From contig JANQRQ010000360.1 in NCBI GenBank assembly GCA_028284485.1, forward strand, positions 1 through 53,911: 53,911 nt of DNA. The letters run 5' to 3'. Position 1 is the stretch's first letter. Every line of letters begins with the position of its first letter. The translations under genes were made by a program, and so were the position numbers. The notes under the pieces are model-generated. The model was given only the letters and a program-made list of their open reading frames with translations. It had not been told where the DNA came from and did no database searches. Below, piece after piece: positions 27,601 to 36,314 of this stretch. The DNA is from Planctomycetaceae bacterium (GTDB lineage Bacteria > Planctomycetota > Planctomycetia > Planctomycetales > Planctomycetaceae).

Positions 27601-29483
27601 GTTCCGGTCACATTGACTGTTCCTGTGATGCTCGCGAACAATCCGCGGACGCCGGCACCGGTCGTTGTAACGTTTAGGTCGTTAAATGTGTGTGTCCCCG
27701 TGTTCAGGACAAGAAACACGGCATCAACCGGTGAATTGACAACGTTTGTTGCGCCGAAACTCGAGCTGGCATTCGTATTGGTGATTTGAAATGCCGGGCC
27801 GTTGGTCACGTCAAACGTGCTGTTGCTAAAGTCCAAAGGACCGCCGGCCGCTTGATTGATAACAACGGCTTGACCATCCGTCTGATCGACTGCCACGTTG
27901 TCGAAGGTGGCGTCCCCAATGTAGGTATCAAATCGAATCGCCGTTCCGGTCGTTGAGGCAATGTTCCCGCCGGAATAGCTCAAACTTCCGTTGAAGTCCT
28001 GCATGAATAATCCGTGAACGATGCTGTTGTCGATATCGACGTCTTCGAGCATGACATTTCCGACCACATCGTTGGTAAAGACGCCATCGGTCGCAGCACC
28101 GTCGATTCGAAGGTGAGACAGGTCCACATCGCCGATGAATGAGTCAGCAAAAATGCCGGCCCCCACGGGATCGGTGATTTGAAATCCAGAAACTTCTGAA
28201 TTTGGCCCAACGACGACGGCATTTCCAAGCGAAGCCAAGATTTCTGGGCGATTCGTTCCCATGCTGGCTCGCGGCAACGGAACGATGCCCCGCTGCAATG
28301 TGTCAATGAGATGCGTGTCTTGCCCTTCACCAAGAAACCGCTGGCTAGGTTGGACGATCATTGATTCGTTCACGAACACACTGTCGGCGTATGCCAGAAC
28401 AATATCGCTCGGAACGGCGGCGGCATCGGTTAGGTTATTGAACGGGTTCTCGAAAGTTCCGTCACCACCGGCCGGCGCAGCGCTGTCAACGTGGACAATG
28501 TCAACAATTTGTTGCGTCGTCGCGTCACGCACGATGAATTGCTCGCTGTTGTTTTGTTCGTCGATGACGACTTGGTAGTTGCGGAATACCGGGTCGGTCA
28601 TGCGATCACGCACTGTCGAAGGAATATGGCAACCGGCCAGACTGCTGCCCTTCGAGAACGTGAATCCCAGCCCGAAGAACGCGGTCGTATCGTTACGGTC
28701 ATCGTTCTGGACGACAACCATCAGATCCAAACCATCAGCAGGCGAGATCTCGAGGCGACCGCGGAAACCGTTGATATCTTCGCTTCCGTCCGCCTGAAAA
28801 TGGTACCAGCCGGCAGAACCCCGGAGATCGTATTGTTGGAAAATGGGCAGATGCACCGTTCCATCCAGGTTGAGTCCTTCCATGGCGACGATCGATGAGG
28901 TGGCCGATGTAAATACCAGATTGTTCCCCTGATAAGTCAAAGGCGAGAAGATCGGAGTCCCTTCAAAAACCTGGTCTCCGATTGGCTTATAGAACATTGC
29001 TCCGAGGTCGACGATTTCTCCCTGCGTTTCCACACCGAGCGCAAGCTGGTGAAACGTTTGCAGGTCTTTAAAGCGCCCGTCGACATCGAACCATAGACTT
29101 CCACCGAACGTCCTCGTTCCGCGGCTGTTGAGTCGACGAAATCCGATACCGCCATTTCCGAAAACGTTGGTATTGTTCGTTAGGCCTAATCGGCCATCCA
29201 AGTACCACAACGAGTAACCGTCTGACCAGAACTCACGGAAGAGTTCGAACGTTGTGGCATCGTCTTGAAATCCAACGCTGTCATCTCCCTCAAAATGCCT
29301 GACTCGCAAATCGGTCGCTGCCGACTGCAATCGCATCACCGCTGAAACGTCTTCGCCGTCCGACAGCTGTCCGTCGAAATTCGTGCCATCGATGATCTCC
29401 TGCGCAAAGGCAGGCAGGTGTTGAGTCGTGAGGCTCGCAAGGAGTACGACAACGAGCAACTTCCGGTGCCAACAGGAAATCAT
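24624..29483 (-). CDS. Giant surface adhesin, inverse-autotransporter-like barrel plus beta-helix passenger
   Basis: The protein has 1619 residues. Signal peptide at 1-28. Residues about 60-310 alternate in short strands with FGNGGIGFRRL, FGGSLWFDVDGRFK, HQLALGVE, LDGTVHLPIFQQYDLRG and FFGLGFTFSKG, the pattern of the intimin/invasin-type outer membrane barrel. A linker with DGTFENPFNNLTDA follows, then some 1200 residues of Asn/Thr/Gly-rich repeats (GILLDNVTGTFDVTGGT, TTGTAIRF and similar) typical of right-handed parallel beta-helices. The order signal-barrel-passenger is that of inverse autotransporters. The ATG at 29483 has AAAGGTAAGAG upstream. Function: adhesion or surface scaffold, inferred. 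Confidence 0.82.
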   Translation of the reverse strand: MISCWHRKLLVVVLLASLTTQHLPAFAQEIIDGTNFDGQLSDGEDVSAVMRLQSAATDLRVRHFEGDDSVGFQDDATTFELFREFWSDGYSLWYLDGRLGLTNNTNVFGNGGIGFRRLNSRGTRTFGGSLWFDVDGRFKDLQTFHQLALGVETQGEIVDLGAMFYKPIGDQVFEGTPIFSPLTYQGNNLVFTSATSSIVAMEGLNLDGTVHLPIFQQYDLRGSAGWYHFQADGSEDINGFRGRLEISPADGLDLMVVVQNDDRNDTTAFFGLGFTFSKGSSLAGCHIPSTVRDRMTDPVFRNYQVVIDEQNNSEQFIVRDATTQQIVDIVHVDSAAPAGGDGTFENPFNNLTDAAAVPSDIVLAYADSVFVNESMIVQPSQRFLGEGQDTHLIDTLQRGIVPLPRASMGTNRPEILASLGNAVVVGPNSEVSGFQITDPVGAGIFADSFIGDVDLSHLRIDGAATDGVFTNDVVGNVMLEDVDIDNSIVHGLFMQDFNGSLSYSGGNIASTTGTAIRFDTYIGDATFDNVAVDQTDGQAVVINQAAGGPLDFSNSTFDVTNGPAFQITNTNASSSFGATNVVNSPVDAVFLVLNTGTHTFNDLNVTTTGAGVRGLFASITGTVNVTGTSSIASNGGAAVQVMDSGVGMTFDTLASSNSNNNGILLDNVTGTFDVTGGTDIMDSTNSGINIFDSNTLAASFAGTTNITGTGVPAVDVGHGVFLNNNPGSTFTFANLNIMTDNGGGLIATDSGTVNVLDGTIDATGGPAVDIDPTGFNLVFNNLTSTNSVAGPGHTGNGVNFDASAGTLLVNGTTTVTNPAGDGISITNVPAGGGQFTFTGATTITNPGGDGINLNTILGNSLVDFGAVAINGRGARGIDANNVNGTFNFGDVNIAAPMAGNVEAGIDISNSPGTFTFASTTVTNSLGAGVSLNNNTGNIDINGGQITGATGVAFDVMGGNSNVTYQGSINNGSDRVIRVANTTGGSVTFPTTGGTITDTAGTGILLDNVQGDFTASNGNITNSTSTGVDIQGGTGTFTFNSMNITNAVGTGFNVDGGNAVVSYTGDVNNAAGRVAAIQNTTGGSVSFMGGSLSDNGGLGLLFQNANGNVNITNANLANTNAATSAVDIIGGSGTYSFTNALNIANSQGVGFNVVGSNANVIVAGGTVTGTVGTAFNVDGGGPNIEFGAAIDNTSGRIISIQNTVAGNIGFPSPAIQSTGGEGILVNNSQSTVSISNAQINNTTGPGVELTGNGRPLTFSNIDIDNILSSQPGFVATNNTAFISVSNGSTIQTTGATALQVTGVSIAQRTPLNMTFQTVSAGGGGFVNGINLTNVSDTFTITGVGAVATSGGTIAGATGDAISITNAGDIALNLMSVTGAAGQAVSGTGVAGFSLDSSSVTTSGGVNVETVSTAGGSNIFNLSSNNIVTNAGDAVNWMADGAGTTNALISGNTLNGMDEGLDVRTGGTSLVNLIINGNNITANNPVVANGAGINLHSNSILNTRVTRNTIVAAAPNAFQAITDANTAALRLLLGEIPTPGMMQTDGNTVGNDILNSEFILNNAAGGTFELGGNPFDSPQTTIFANGNRTVDLNPANDPDNAVNSTVIGTVIVVDPATTPFP

Positions 29484-30157
29484 TCTCTTACCTTTCGACG
29501 CCGTGCATTCAAGGTCGGCGACCCGTAACGGTTTTAGGGCGAATCGTCAGATCCGTTACTCTTACTATTCGTCAACCGACCCGCAGAATCATTAATGTTC
29601 ATACGGTCGATATAACCGTTTCAGTCGGACTTTCCGTAATCCTTGCCCAACCTACCATCAGAGAATGGTCAAACTGGGGCAGATATGAAGTGGGACTCCG
29701 GCAGAATTCACCGGAATCCAGCATCGACCGGCAATACTCGCCGATGCGAGCCATTCGGCCGTACTTGCCTCCTTGGTTGGCTCCCTGCTTTGGCTCGTGC
29801 CCAAACGTCCTGCGATTCCGACACCACAGCCGTCTGATTCGCGCCTTCAATTCCGTCTAGCACGACGAGTGCCACTCGGCAGCCCCGTCGCACGCAGACA
29901 TCGCACACGTGGGTTTTGACTGGGACAAGCCATACACAAAGCAAGTGCCGGCAACCCTGATCATTCGTTGGTGATTCGACACCAATCGATCAAGCACGCG
30001 GCGCTGCAGCCAAGCAACGTGTGGAAAAGGACTTGCGAACTCTGGACTCTCAGTAACGGGATGTTTCTAATTGTAGTAGTTCCCAATAGGTTGCCAGGAA
30101 TGCTGCCGGCATCCCCGCCAACCGGCCCTGATAAACGGTAATGACGAGGACTTTCCA
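29484..30157. other. Intergenic region, 674 bp, with leader inverted repeat
   Basis: It contains the probable leader of the adhesin (see 29525-29559) and the promoter of the Tat-exported oxidoreductase. Short frames on both strands have no family signature and no ribosome sites I trust. Confidence 0.45.
29525..29559 (-). promoter_or_regulatory. Inverted repeat in adhesin leader
   Basis: GTAACGG (29525-29531) and CCGTTAC (29553-29559) are perfectly complementary with a 21-base spacer. The repeat lies 42-76 bases upstream of the adhesin start codon. It could be an operator or a leader hairpin; alternatively it is chance. Confidence 0.3.
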
Positions 30158-31513
30158 ATGAACGTCACGCCAATCTCCCACCTCACGAGACGTCGATTCT
30201 TAAAGCAGACGACGGCAACCGCTGCCAGTGCCTTGGTTTATCCGGTAGGCATCAGGGCAGCCCAATCGAAGGACAAACTGCGATTGGCCGCTGTTGGAGT
30301 CGGAGGGAAGGGATGGACCGACGTAAATGGTGCGGCACAGGGTGGAGAAATCGTCGCGTTTTGTGATGTCGAGACTGGCGACATCAAACGCAAAGGGGGA
30401 TTCGGAGAAGCGGCTGAGCAATGGCCCAAGGCCCATCGTTATACCGATTGGCGAAAGATGCTCGATAAGGAACACAAGAATCTAGACGGGATTACCGTCT
30501 CGACACCCGATCACATGCATGCCCCGGTTACGATGACGGCTATCCATTTGGGATTGGCGACGTACACCCAAAAGCCGCTAACCCGGACCATCTTTGAGGC
30601 GCGGCAACTGACGAAGGCGGCCCAAAATGCCAACGTCGTCACTCAGATGGGCAATCAAAATCACAGCAAGGTCGAATACCGGCAACTCGTTCAAATCATT
30701 CAACAGGGGACGATCGGCAAGATTCGAGAAGCCCATGCGTGGACAAACCGGCCGATTTGGCCACAGGGCATCAATCGTCCTGCCGGCAAAGATAAGGTCT
30801 CTAGTGGTTTCAATTGGAATCAATGGCTAGGAGTGGCCCCGAAACGACCGTATTTGAATGATACGTACCACCCATTCAAGTGGCGGGGGTGGTTCGACTT
30901 TGGTGCCGGTGCACTCGGCGATATGGGCTGCCACATTATCGATCCGGTCGTCTGGGCATTAGAACTTGGTCCGGCTCAATCCGCCCAATACCACGGACCC
31001 AAACCCAAGCCAGAAACGTTTCCCGAATGGGAAATCATTAAGTACGTATTCCCCGGCACCGAACGGACCACCGGCTCGGAAATTGAAGTCACCTGGTACG
31101 ACGGTGGTAAGCTTCCGCCGCGTGAATTGGCACTCATGCCAGAAGGTACGGAACTCCCATCGCAGGGAACACTGTTTCTCGGGGAAGAAGGGACGATAGT
31201 CACCGGCCACGTTTCGACACCGAAGCTGTACCCGGAAGAAAAGTTTCGCGATGTTCAATTGCCTACTCTGGACCAAGTCGACCACTACCTGCAATGGACG
31301 GATGCCATTCACGGAATTGGCAGTACATCAACGGGATTCGATTATTCCGGACCATTGACCGAAACGGTGCTGCTCGGGACAGTCGCCGCCCGGTTTCCCA
31401 ATACGAAATTGGAATGGAATTCGAAGGCGCTCGAGTTTACCAACCTCCCGAAAGCCAACGATTACGTCCATGCGGAGTATCGCAAAGGGTGGAAGGTCGA
31501 AGGGCTGAGTTGA
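30158..31513 (+). CDS. Tat-exported Gfo/Idh/MocA family oxidoreductase
   Basis: The protein has 451 residues. The Tat signal is TRRRFLKQTTATAASALVYP. Residues 40-180 form a Rossmann fold (LRLAAVGVGGKGWTD, GITVSTPDHMHAPVT, YTQKPLTRT). The C-terminal domain includes FDFGAGALGDMGCHIIDPV, the expected GDxGxHxxD motif for substrate binding. It is one of the many planctomycete secreted oxidoreductases that act on sugars or sugar derivatives with NAD(P); the substrate is unknown. The ATG at 30158 opens the Tat motif. It stands alone, with no adjacent sugar isomerase or DUF1080 partner. Confidence 0.92.
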   Translation: MNVTPISHLTRRRFLKQTTATAASALVYPVGIRAAQSKDKLRLAAVGVGGKGWTDVNGAAQGGEIVAFCDVETGDIKRKGGFGEAAEQWPKAHRYTDWRKMLDKEHKNLDGITVSTPDHMHAPVTMTAIHLGLATYTQKPLTRTIFEARQLTKAAQNANVVTQMGNQNHSKVEYRQLVQIIQQGTIGKIREAHAWTNRPIWPQGINRPAGKDKVSSGFNWNQWLGVAPKRPYLNDTYHPFKWRGWFDFGAGALGDMGCHIIDPVVWALELGPAQSAQYHGPKPKPETFPEWEIIKYVFPGTERTTGSEIEVTWYDGGKLPPRELALMPEGTELPSQGTLFLGEEGTIVTGHVSTPKLYPEEKFRDVQLPTLDQVDHYLQWTDAIHGIGSTSTGFDYSGPLTETVLLGTVAARFPNTKLEWNSKALEFTNLPKANDYVHAEYRKGWKVEGLS

Positions 31514-31676
31514 TTCGCCGACGTTGCGATACGACGTCGCTGGGAGTCCGCGGGGACCGATATCAACAAATTGGCTGGGCGGAACGCGCCAACTGAACTT
31601 GAAGAGACAGTTGCGCTCGCTCTCGAAACGGAATTTGCAGCGTTGGCAGCGCAGCAAAGCGTGTGAAAAACTGATG

Positions 31677-32870
31677 CTAGATCGTTCTCAGTTTTTCGGG
31701 CTGCTGCTCTGGAACAACGGATTCTGATGAATCAGCGTTCGCTGCGACCGTCTTACTGCCATCGTGCATGAAAACACGGTTCCGACCACTTCTTTTGGCA
31801 GCGTACAGCGCCGCATCGGCCCTTTCGATGACAACCTCAGCGGTCTCATTCTCGATGTAATGCGCAAAGCCGAAACTCGCTGTCACTCGAAGTTCCTTAC
31901 CCTCGTACATCAACATGCCAGCCTCAATCGATTTCCGATATCTTTCGGCCACAATACCGGAGTGACTCGGATTGCAGCGAGTCAAAATGATGGCGAATTC
32001 TTCACCACCAAATCTGCAGATGTAGTCGGTCGCTCGGCATGTTCTCCGCAATACTCGGGAAACCGTTTGAAGCATCAAGTCACCGGCACGATGACCATGT
32101 ATATCGTTGAGCTGTTTGAAGTGATCAATATCTAGAAGCACCAAAACAAAGCCGTCGCGATAACGCTGCTGACTCTCGACAACTCGGGAAAGCTTTTCCT
32201 CAAAAGACCGACGATTCGGTAGTTCCGTCAGCGCGTCGACTCGAGCCTCGGCCTTGGCTTCAGCGATTTGAGCGGACTGCTCGGCGATTTGTTTCTCTGC
32301 CACGGTCAGTTTGGCATGCAGTCGGGAGTTTTCTCTCAACAACTGTTCAACATCGGAGCTTAATTGCGAACGAATTCCTTCCGATTCGTGCTCGTCGTCG
32401 AGACGATCGATCGTTTCCGTCAGTTCCGCAGTTTGGTTGCGATAAGCAGGAAGCGACGAAACCGTCGTGTTGACGCGTCGTTTGATGTTTGCAGGAATCG
32501 TAGTAAATCCGGATTCTCGCACACGCAGTTGTTCGTCAAGCTTGGTGTTTGCTTGCCGCAGCGAGAGGACCTGTTTGGCCCAGGACTCGCTTGTCAGGTT
32601 GTGCTGTTCTGTCGAATCACACAACCAAATCGAAAAATCTTTTAAAGCAACCGAGTGGCCACCAATGTCCTTTTGGACGTCAATTAGCAACGACTTACAC
32701 TTCGTCAGTTTGATAGGATCCACTTTGGACAGATCCTCGTCGACGGCCTCGTTGCCGAGTTTCCTTTTCGCCAGCGATCGCTTCGCCTGAAATCGACTGA
32801 GTAGCCAACCAATAAAAAAGACGGCCACCGTGTTAACGATCAGCAAACCATACTGCCAAATCGATTCCAT
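31677..32870 (-). CDS. Diguanylate cyclase with N-terminal membrane anchor
   Basis: The protein has 397 residues. One membrane segment (9-25), a long charged helical region with a likely coiled coil (170-210) and a GGDEF domain from about 210. The catalytic GGEEF is at 288-292. The DIDHFKQLNDIHGH segment is intact, and so is the inhibitory I-site RxxD (RATD, 279-282), five residues before GGEEF. It should make cyclic di-GMP from GTP and be subject to product inhibition. The sensor region has no known domain I could name. The ATG at 32870 has GGGAAGAA upstream. It is separated from the adhesin only by the oxidoreductase gene. Confidence 0.93.
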   Translation of the reverse strand: MESIWQYGLLIVNTVAVFFIGWLLSRFQAKRSLAKRKLGNEAVDEDLSKVDPIKLTKCKSLLIDVQKDIGGHSVALKDFSIWLCDSTEQHNLTSESWAKQVLSLRQANTKLDEQLRVRESGFTTIPANIKRRVNTTVSSLPAYRNQTAELTETIDRLDDEHESEGIRSQLSSDVEQLLRENSRLHAKLTVAEKQIAEQSAQIAEAKAEARVDALTELPNRRSFEEKLSRVVESQQRYRDGFVLVLLDIDHFKQLNDIHGHRAGDLMLQTVSRVLRRTCRATDYICRFGGEEFAIILTRCNPSHSGIVAERYRKSIEAGMLMYEGKELRVTASFGFAHYIENETAEVVIERADAALYAAKRSGRNRVFMHDGSKTVAANADSSESVVPEQQPEKLRTI

Positions 32871-33243
32871 TTTCTTCCCACTCAGTTATCAACTGTAACG
32901 ACCGGACCGGTCGGAATGTGAAATCTCATGCCGCGTCTTTGTGACTCGAAGGATCGCATGGGGGTGGAGTCGATCGCATTGTCTGTGCGCAGCCCTTGCA
33001 TCGCAAAAGATGCATACCGCGTGCTCGTTTCATTATCGGATCGAAAACGAGACGCCTAGACTGAGGCGGGCACTCTTGGGACGAAATCCCCAGGATCGAG
33101 GCAACCTGAGCGAATCGTACGCTTTGCGACTGCCTAATTTGACAGTGCCAGTCGACCCGATGGTCGGCCTCCGTGCGGATGTAGCGGTTATCACCTTACA
33201 ACGACAATCGTCGTTCATATCACATCGATGATCTTCGATCCGT
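32871..33243. other. Intergenic region, 373 bp
   Basis: A 6-bp inverted repeat AACGAC/GTCGTT with a 4-base spacer (33200-33215) lies downstream of the endonuclease/exonuclease gene; it lacks a T-run. No gene was recognised. Confidence 0.4.
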
Positions 33244-34272
33244 TCATCGAATGCGCGAGCCGTCAGATGGTGATTCGGCCAGTCGCTGGACTCTGTTCTC
33301 CGTCGAACGGAAAGTGGCCCAGACCGGAAGATGATCGGATACTTTTAGTGCCGCTTCCTTGGAGAGCGAAAACTCCGTCATCAGATTTAAGACCCCGGCC
33401 TCGCCCACAAATTCCGTTGTATTCACCCGATCGAAGACGATGTTGTCGTATGATTTCGTTCCACGTGTGTTGGTGGTCATACCGGATATGGCCCAGGCGA
33501 TGTTTGGCAGTCGTCCAAGATCCCCGAACCGGGCGGGATCGACATTCAAGTCACCAAGCAGAATCACGTCGTCTTCTTGTGAGCCGTTGCGACGAATCGC
33601 GACTAAGGCGTCGTCCAACGCATTGAGTTCTGTCTTGGTTTCATCGGGATCGGTGTGGATATTCACGAGCGTAAAGGTAAAGGCCTCAGTCGGGGGAGGT
33701 CCGCGCACCCGAAATCTTGCGACGAGTGGCTCGCGATGCAGGAGATCACGCGGATCGGGAAGCGTATAAATCGACTGACGATCGACTTCGATTCGTGTGG
33801 CGTCGTATACGAAGGCATATTGCTCTTTGCTCGTCGTGCGCCCCAATCTTGGTCCGACAACGGACTGATAGTGTGCCCCATCGGAATTAACGAGGTCGAC
33901 AAAACGCGGAATGACCGATTGATCTTTTGCTCGCACTTCCTGAATGGCGACGATGTCAAATCGTCGAACGACGCTGGCAAGGATCGCCATAACGTCCGGC
34001 TTGTTTGACTTTGAGGTCCCGAACACTTGAATATTGAACGAAGCAATGCGAACCGTATCGGAATCACGAACCGAGGGTTGGTCAACGACCGGGGCTGGCT
34101 CCGGACGCAAAGGGCCCGAGTTGGCCGGCTGGCTGGGCAATAGCTCACTGCCGGCAATCTCGCGAATCTGGCCGGCAACGTCACTTCGCAACTGGTCCAA
34201 ATCGTCGCGCGTCAGTAATGTACCAACGGCAAGTAGGAGCAGCAGAAACAATGTACGAATGACTATCTTCAT
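33244..34272 (-). CDS. Endonuclease/exonuclease/phosphatase family protein, membrane-anchored or exported
   Basis: The protein has 342 residues. An N-terminal hydrophobic segment (TLFLLLLLAVGTLL) is a signal peptide or anchor. The DNase I-like core starts near residue 75 (VRIASFNIQVFG), with IQEVRAK (metal ligand Glu), VNIHTDPDET, ILLGDLNVDPARF and SDHLPVWATF motifs, all expected catalytic and metal residues. The family includes nucleases and phosphodiesterases; export suggests an extracellular nuclease or phosphodiesterase, but the substrate is not known. The ATG at 34272 is chosen by its AAGG ribosome site at 9 bases; another ATG at 34281 is close. Confidence 0.87.
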   Translation of the reverse strand: MKIVIRTLFLLLLLAVGTLLTRDDLDQLRSDVAGQIREIAGSELLPSQPANSGPLRPEPAPVVDQPSVRDSDTVRIASFNIQVFGTSKSNKPDVMAILASVVRRFDIVAIQEVRAKDQSVIPRFVDLVNSDGAHYQSVVGPRLGRTTSKEQYAFVYDATRIEVDRQSIYTLPDPRDLLHREPLVARFRVRGPPPTEAFTFTLVNIHTDPDETKTELNALDDALVAIRRNGSQEDDVILLGDLNVDPARFGDLGRLPNIAWAISGMTTNTRGTKSYDNIVFDRVNTTEFVGEAGVLNLMTEFSLSKEAALKVSDHLPVWATFRSTENRVQRLAESPSDGSRIR

Positions 34273-34503
34273 GGCTCGCATCCTTGCAGTCACGAAGTAC
34301 GTCGCTGGACGACGGGGCGGGAATTGGGTGAGCTGAAAGCGCAGTTATTGTGAGTTATCGGCAGACGCTAGGACTGACCATGACGGGAAAACGCTTTGTG
34401 GCCGATTCACAAGGCCGTTAAGTCGATGATTCGGCTCGGTTGGTTCACACGGAACCGGCCCCGTCATCGTTATGGAGAAAAGGCTGGAAACAGAGAAACG
34501 GGA

Positions 34504-35481
34504 ATGCAGATTCCGCGATTTGAACGTCACCCATTGCTCGTCAACGGGCATATGCAAACATTGGCGGGGTTTTACCTTCCCTGGCGGAACTGTCCGCACC
34601 GAGCGTCTCAAAGCGTCGTCGACCTTCCTGACGGAGATGCCATCGTTTTGCACGATGACTCCCCACATCAATGGCGGACAGGCGAACCGGTCGCGCTATT
34701 AATCCATGGTTTGGCCGGCTGCCACCTGAGCCCGTACATGGTTCGGGTCACTCGAAAACTGACTGACCACGGAATCCGCGTCTTTCGGATGGATTTGCGC
34801 GGATGCGGATCGGGGTCTGGACTTGCACGATTGCCCTATCATGCAGGCCGCTCCGAGGATGTCCAAGCCGCGTTAGCGCATGTTAGCCAGATGTGTCCTG
34901 GTTCACGGATCAGCCCAGTCGGCTTCTCCTTGAGTGGAAATATCTTACTGAAGTTTCTCGGAGAATTTCCCGAGATCGTGCCCCCTTGCGTCGAACGTGC
35001 GGTGGCCGTCAACCCGCCGATAGACCTTCTTGGCTGTGTGGAATCGCTGGCGAAGCCCTCCAACCAAATCTACGACCGCCATTTTGTGAAACTGTTGTAT
35101 CGGCAGGTACGCGACCGACAACGTGAGGAAGACGCTGTAGAACATCCGCAGCTCGATCAACCCGATTGTTTGTACGAATTTGACGACAAGTACACAGCGC
35201 CTGTTTCTGGATTCGGCAACGCCAAGAATTACTACAAGCTGTGCAGCGCCGCACAATTTGTAAAAGGGATTCAAATCGAAACCTTGGTATTGACCGCACG
35301 CGACGATCCTCTTGTACCGGTGCGTACGTTTGAAACTCTTCAGACGCCGGCAACGGTTACAGTTCACATTTCCGAGCATGGAGGACACTTGGGATACATT
35401 GGGCGACGAGGCCGGGATCCCGACCGACGCTGGATGGACTGGAGAATCGTCGACTGGATCACCGAACGGATGCCCGAATAG
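34504..35481 (+). CDS. YheT-type alpha/beta hydrolase
   Basis: The protein has 325 residues. The opening FERHPLLVNGHMQTLAGFYLP is typical of YheT proteins. ALLIHGLAGCHLSPYM is the oxyanion region, VGFSLSGN the nucleophile elbow with catalytic Ser, TARDDPLVP the acid, and HGGHLGYIG the His. Members are carboxylesterase-like proteins with unknown natural substrate. The ATG at 34504 puts the conserved start at the expected distance; an ATG at 34426 with an AAGG site would add 26 residues. The gene precedes rpsR on the same strand, 338 bases apart. Confidence 0.9.
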   Translation: MQIPRFERHPLLVNGHMQTLAGFYLPWRNCPHRASQSVVDLPDGDAIVLHDDSPHQWRTGEPVALLIHGLAGCHLSPYMVRVTRKLTDHGIRVFRMDLRGCGSGSGLARLPYHAGRSEDVQAALAHVSQMCPGSRISPVGFSLSGNILLKFLGEFPEIVPPCVERAVAVNPPIDLLGCVESLAKPSNQIYDRHFVKLLYRQVRDRQREEDAVEHPQLDQPDCLYEFDDKYTAPVSGFGNAKNYYKLCSAAQFVKGIQIETLVLTARDDPLVPVRTFETLQTPATVTVHISEHGGHLGYIGRRGRDPDRRWMDWRIVDWITERMPE

Positions 35482-35819
35482 TGGCTGAATCCGCAGAGAA
35501 GCGATATCGGAGGCACCGTCCCCCTCCGACCTCGATACCCGATTTGGAAGGTCACTTCAGCTTTCTGCCCGTTTCCAACACGCAGTCCGCGGTAGATTCC
35601 GCCGCTTCGGCCGCAAAACCTTGCCGCCGGACGAATTCTGAGGATCTGTGGCCGGTTCAGTTGCAAGAATCAAGCCTGATTATCATAATCGCGTTTTCCT
35701 CGCTGACCGGCGAGCGGAGCGCATTGCGCATGTGGGGCCTTGCGGGGGCAACTCGTGCCGTATGTCTCAATGATGCATGTGCTTATGTTCTTAGCAGTTG
35801 ATGAAGGTGAGAAGGCTGT
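35482..35819. other. Intergenic region upstream of rpsR, 338 bp
   Basis: The region probably carries the rpsR promoter and leader. A frame starting with a GTG overlapping the previous stop codon (35481-35801) exists but its composition does not look like a protein. No S6:S18 autoregulatory element was recognised by eye. Confidence 0.4.
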
Positions 35820-36104
35820 ATGGCGGCGTATAACAAAACGGATATTAAGAAGTTACGCAAACGACGAGCGCGACTGAAAAAGAAGCTGCGTTGCAGGTTC
35901 TGCCCGAATGGATGTGACAATTCGCCGCGTCCGATTTATGTCGACTTCAAGGATCTGAAAACTCTGCGTACGATGATCAATCGGAACGGCAACTTAATTT
36001 CGCGCCGACGTACCGGTAGCTGTGCAAAGTATCAACGCGCAGTGCGCCGGGCAGTACTGCGGGCGCGGTTTATGGCGTTACTGCCGTATGTTCCGGAAGA
36101 CTAG
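35820..36104 (+). CDS. rpsR: 30S ribosomal protein bS18
   Basis: The protein has 94 residues, slightly longer than usual. The core is typical: YVDFKDLKTLRTMI and NRNGNLISRRRTG, with a CRFCPNGCDN segment near residue 25 that keeps several cysteines, suggesting a zinc-binding (C+) form. It sits on the 30S platform next to bS6. The ATG at 35820 has GAAGG ten bases upstream. In many bacteria rpsR lies in rpsF-ssb-rpsR-rplI; none of those neighbours is present here. It is followed at 210 bases by the TPR/alpha-CTD gene. Confidence 0.97.
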   Translation: MAAYNKTDIKKLRKRRARLKKKLRCRFCPNGCDNSPRPIYVDFKDLKTLRTMINRNGNLISRRRTGSCAKYQRAVRRAVLRARFMALLPYVPED

Positions 36105-36300
36105 TAGAGTCTTTGTTCGAATTATCGACGCCGCGGAGGTGACTATTGGCCGCCGCCGAAAACGCTTTGATTAAAGCCGATTCGAATGTCGTCGTAAAAC
36201 CATCCTGTGAGTCGCTTCCAACTGTCTCACGTGCTGTATCTTCCTACCATGCAGAAACATGCTTTTTGCTGCGACCAAGTGAGTCAATCGGAAATCATGT

Positions 36301-36308
36301 GAGGAGGT
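36301..36308 (+). promoter_or_regulatory. Strong ribosome site deciding a GTG start
   Basis: GAGGAGGT ends 6 bases before the GTG at 36315, an almost perfect Shine-Dalgarno at ideal spacing. It supports the GTG rather than the in-frame ATG at 36330, which would be 21 bases away. Confidence 0.8.
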
Positions 36309-36314
36309 GCCCGA

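Noticed and set aside
35481..35801. 106-codon frame starting with GTG overlapping the stop of the YheT-type gene
   Set aside because: The overlap TAGTG could couple translation, but the product is low in structure and has no family pattern.
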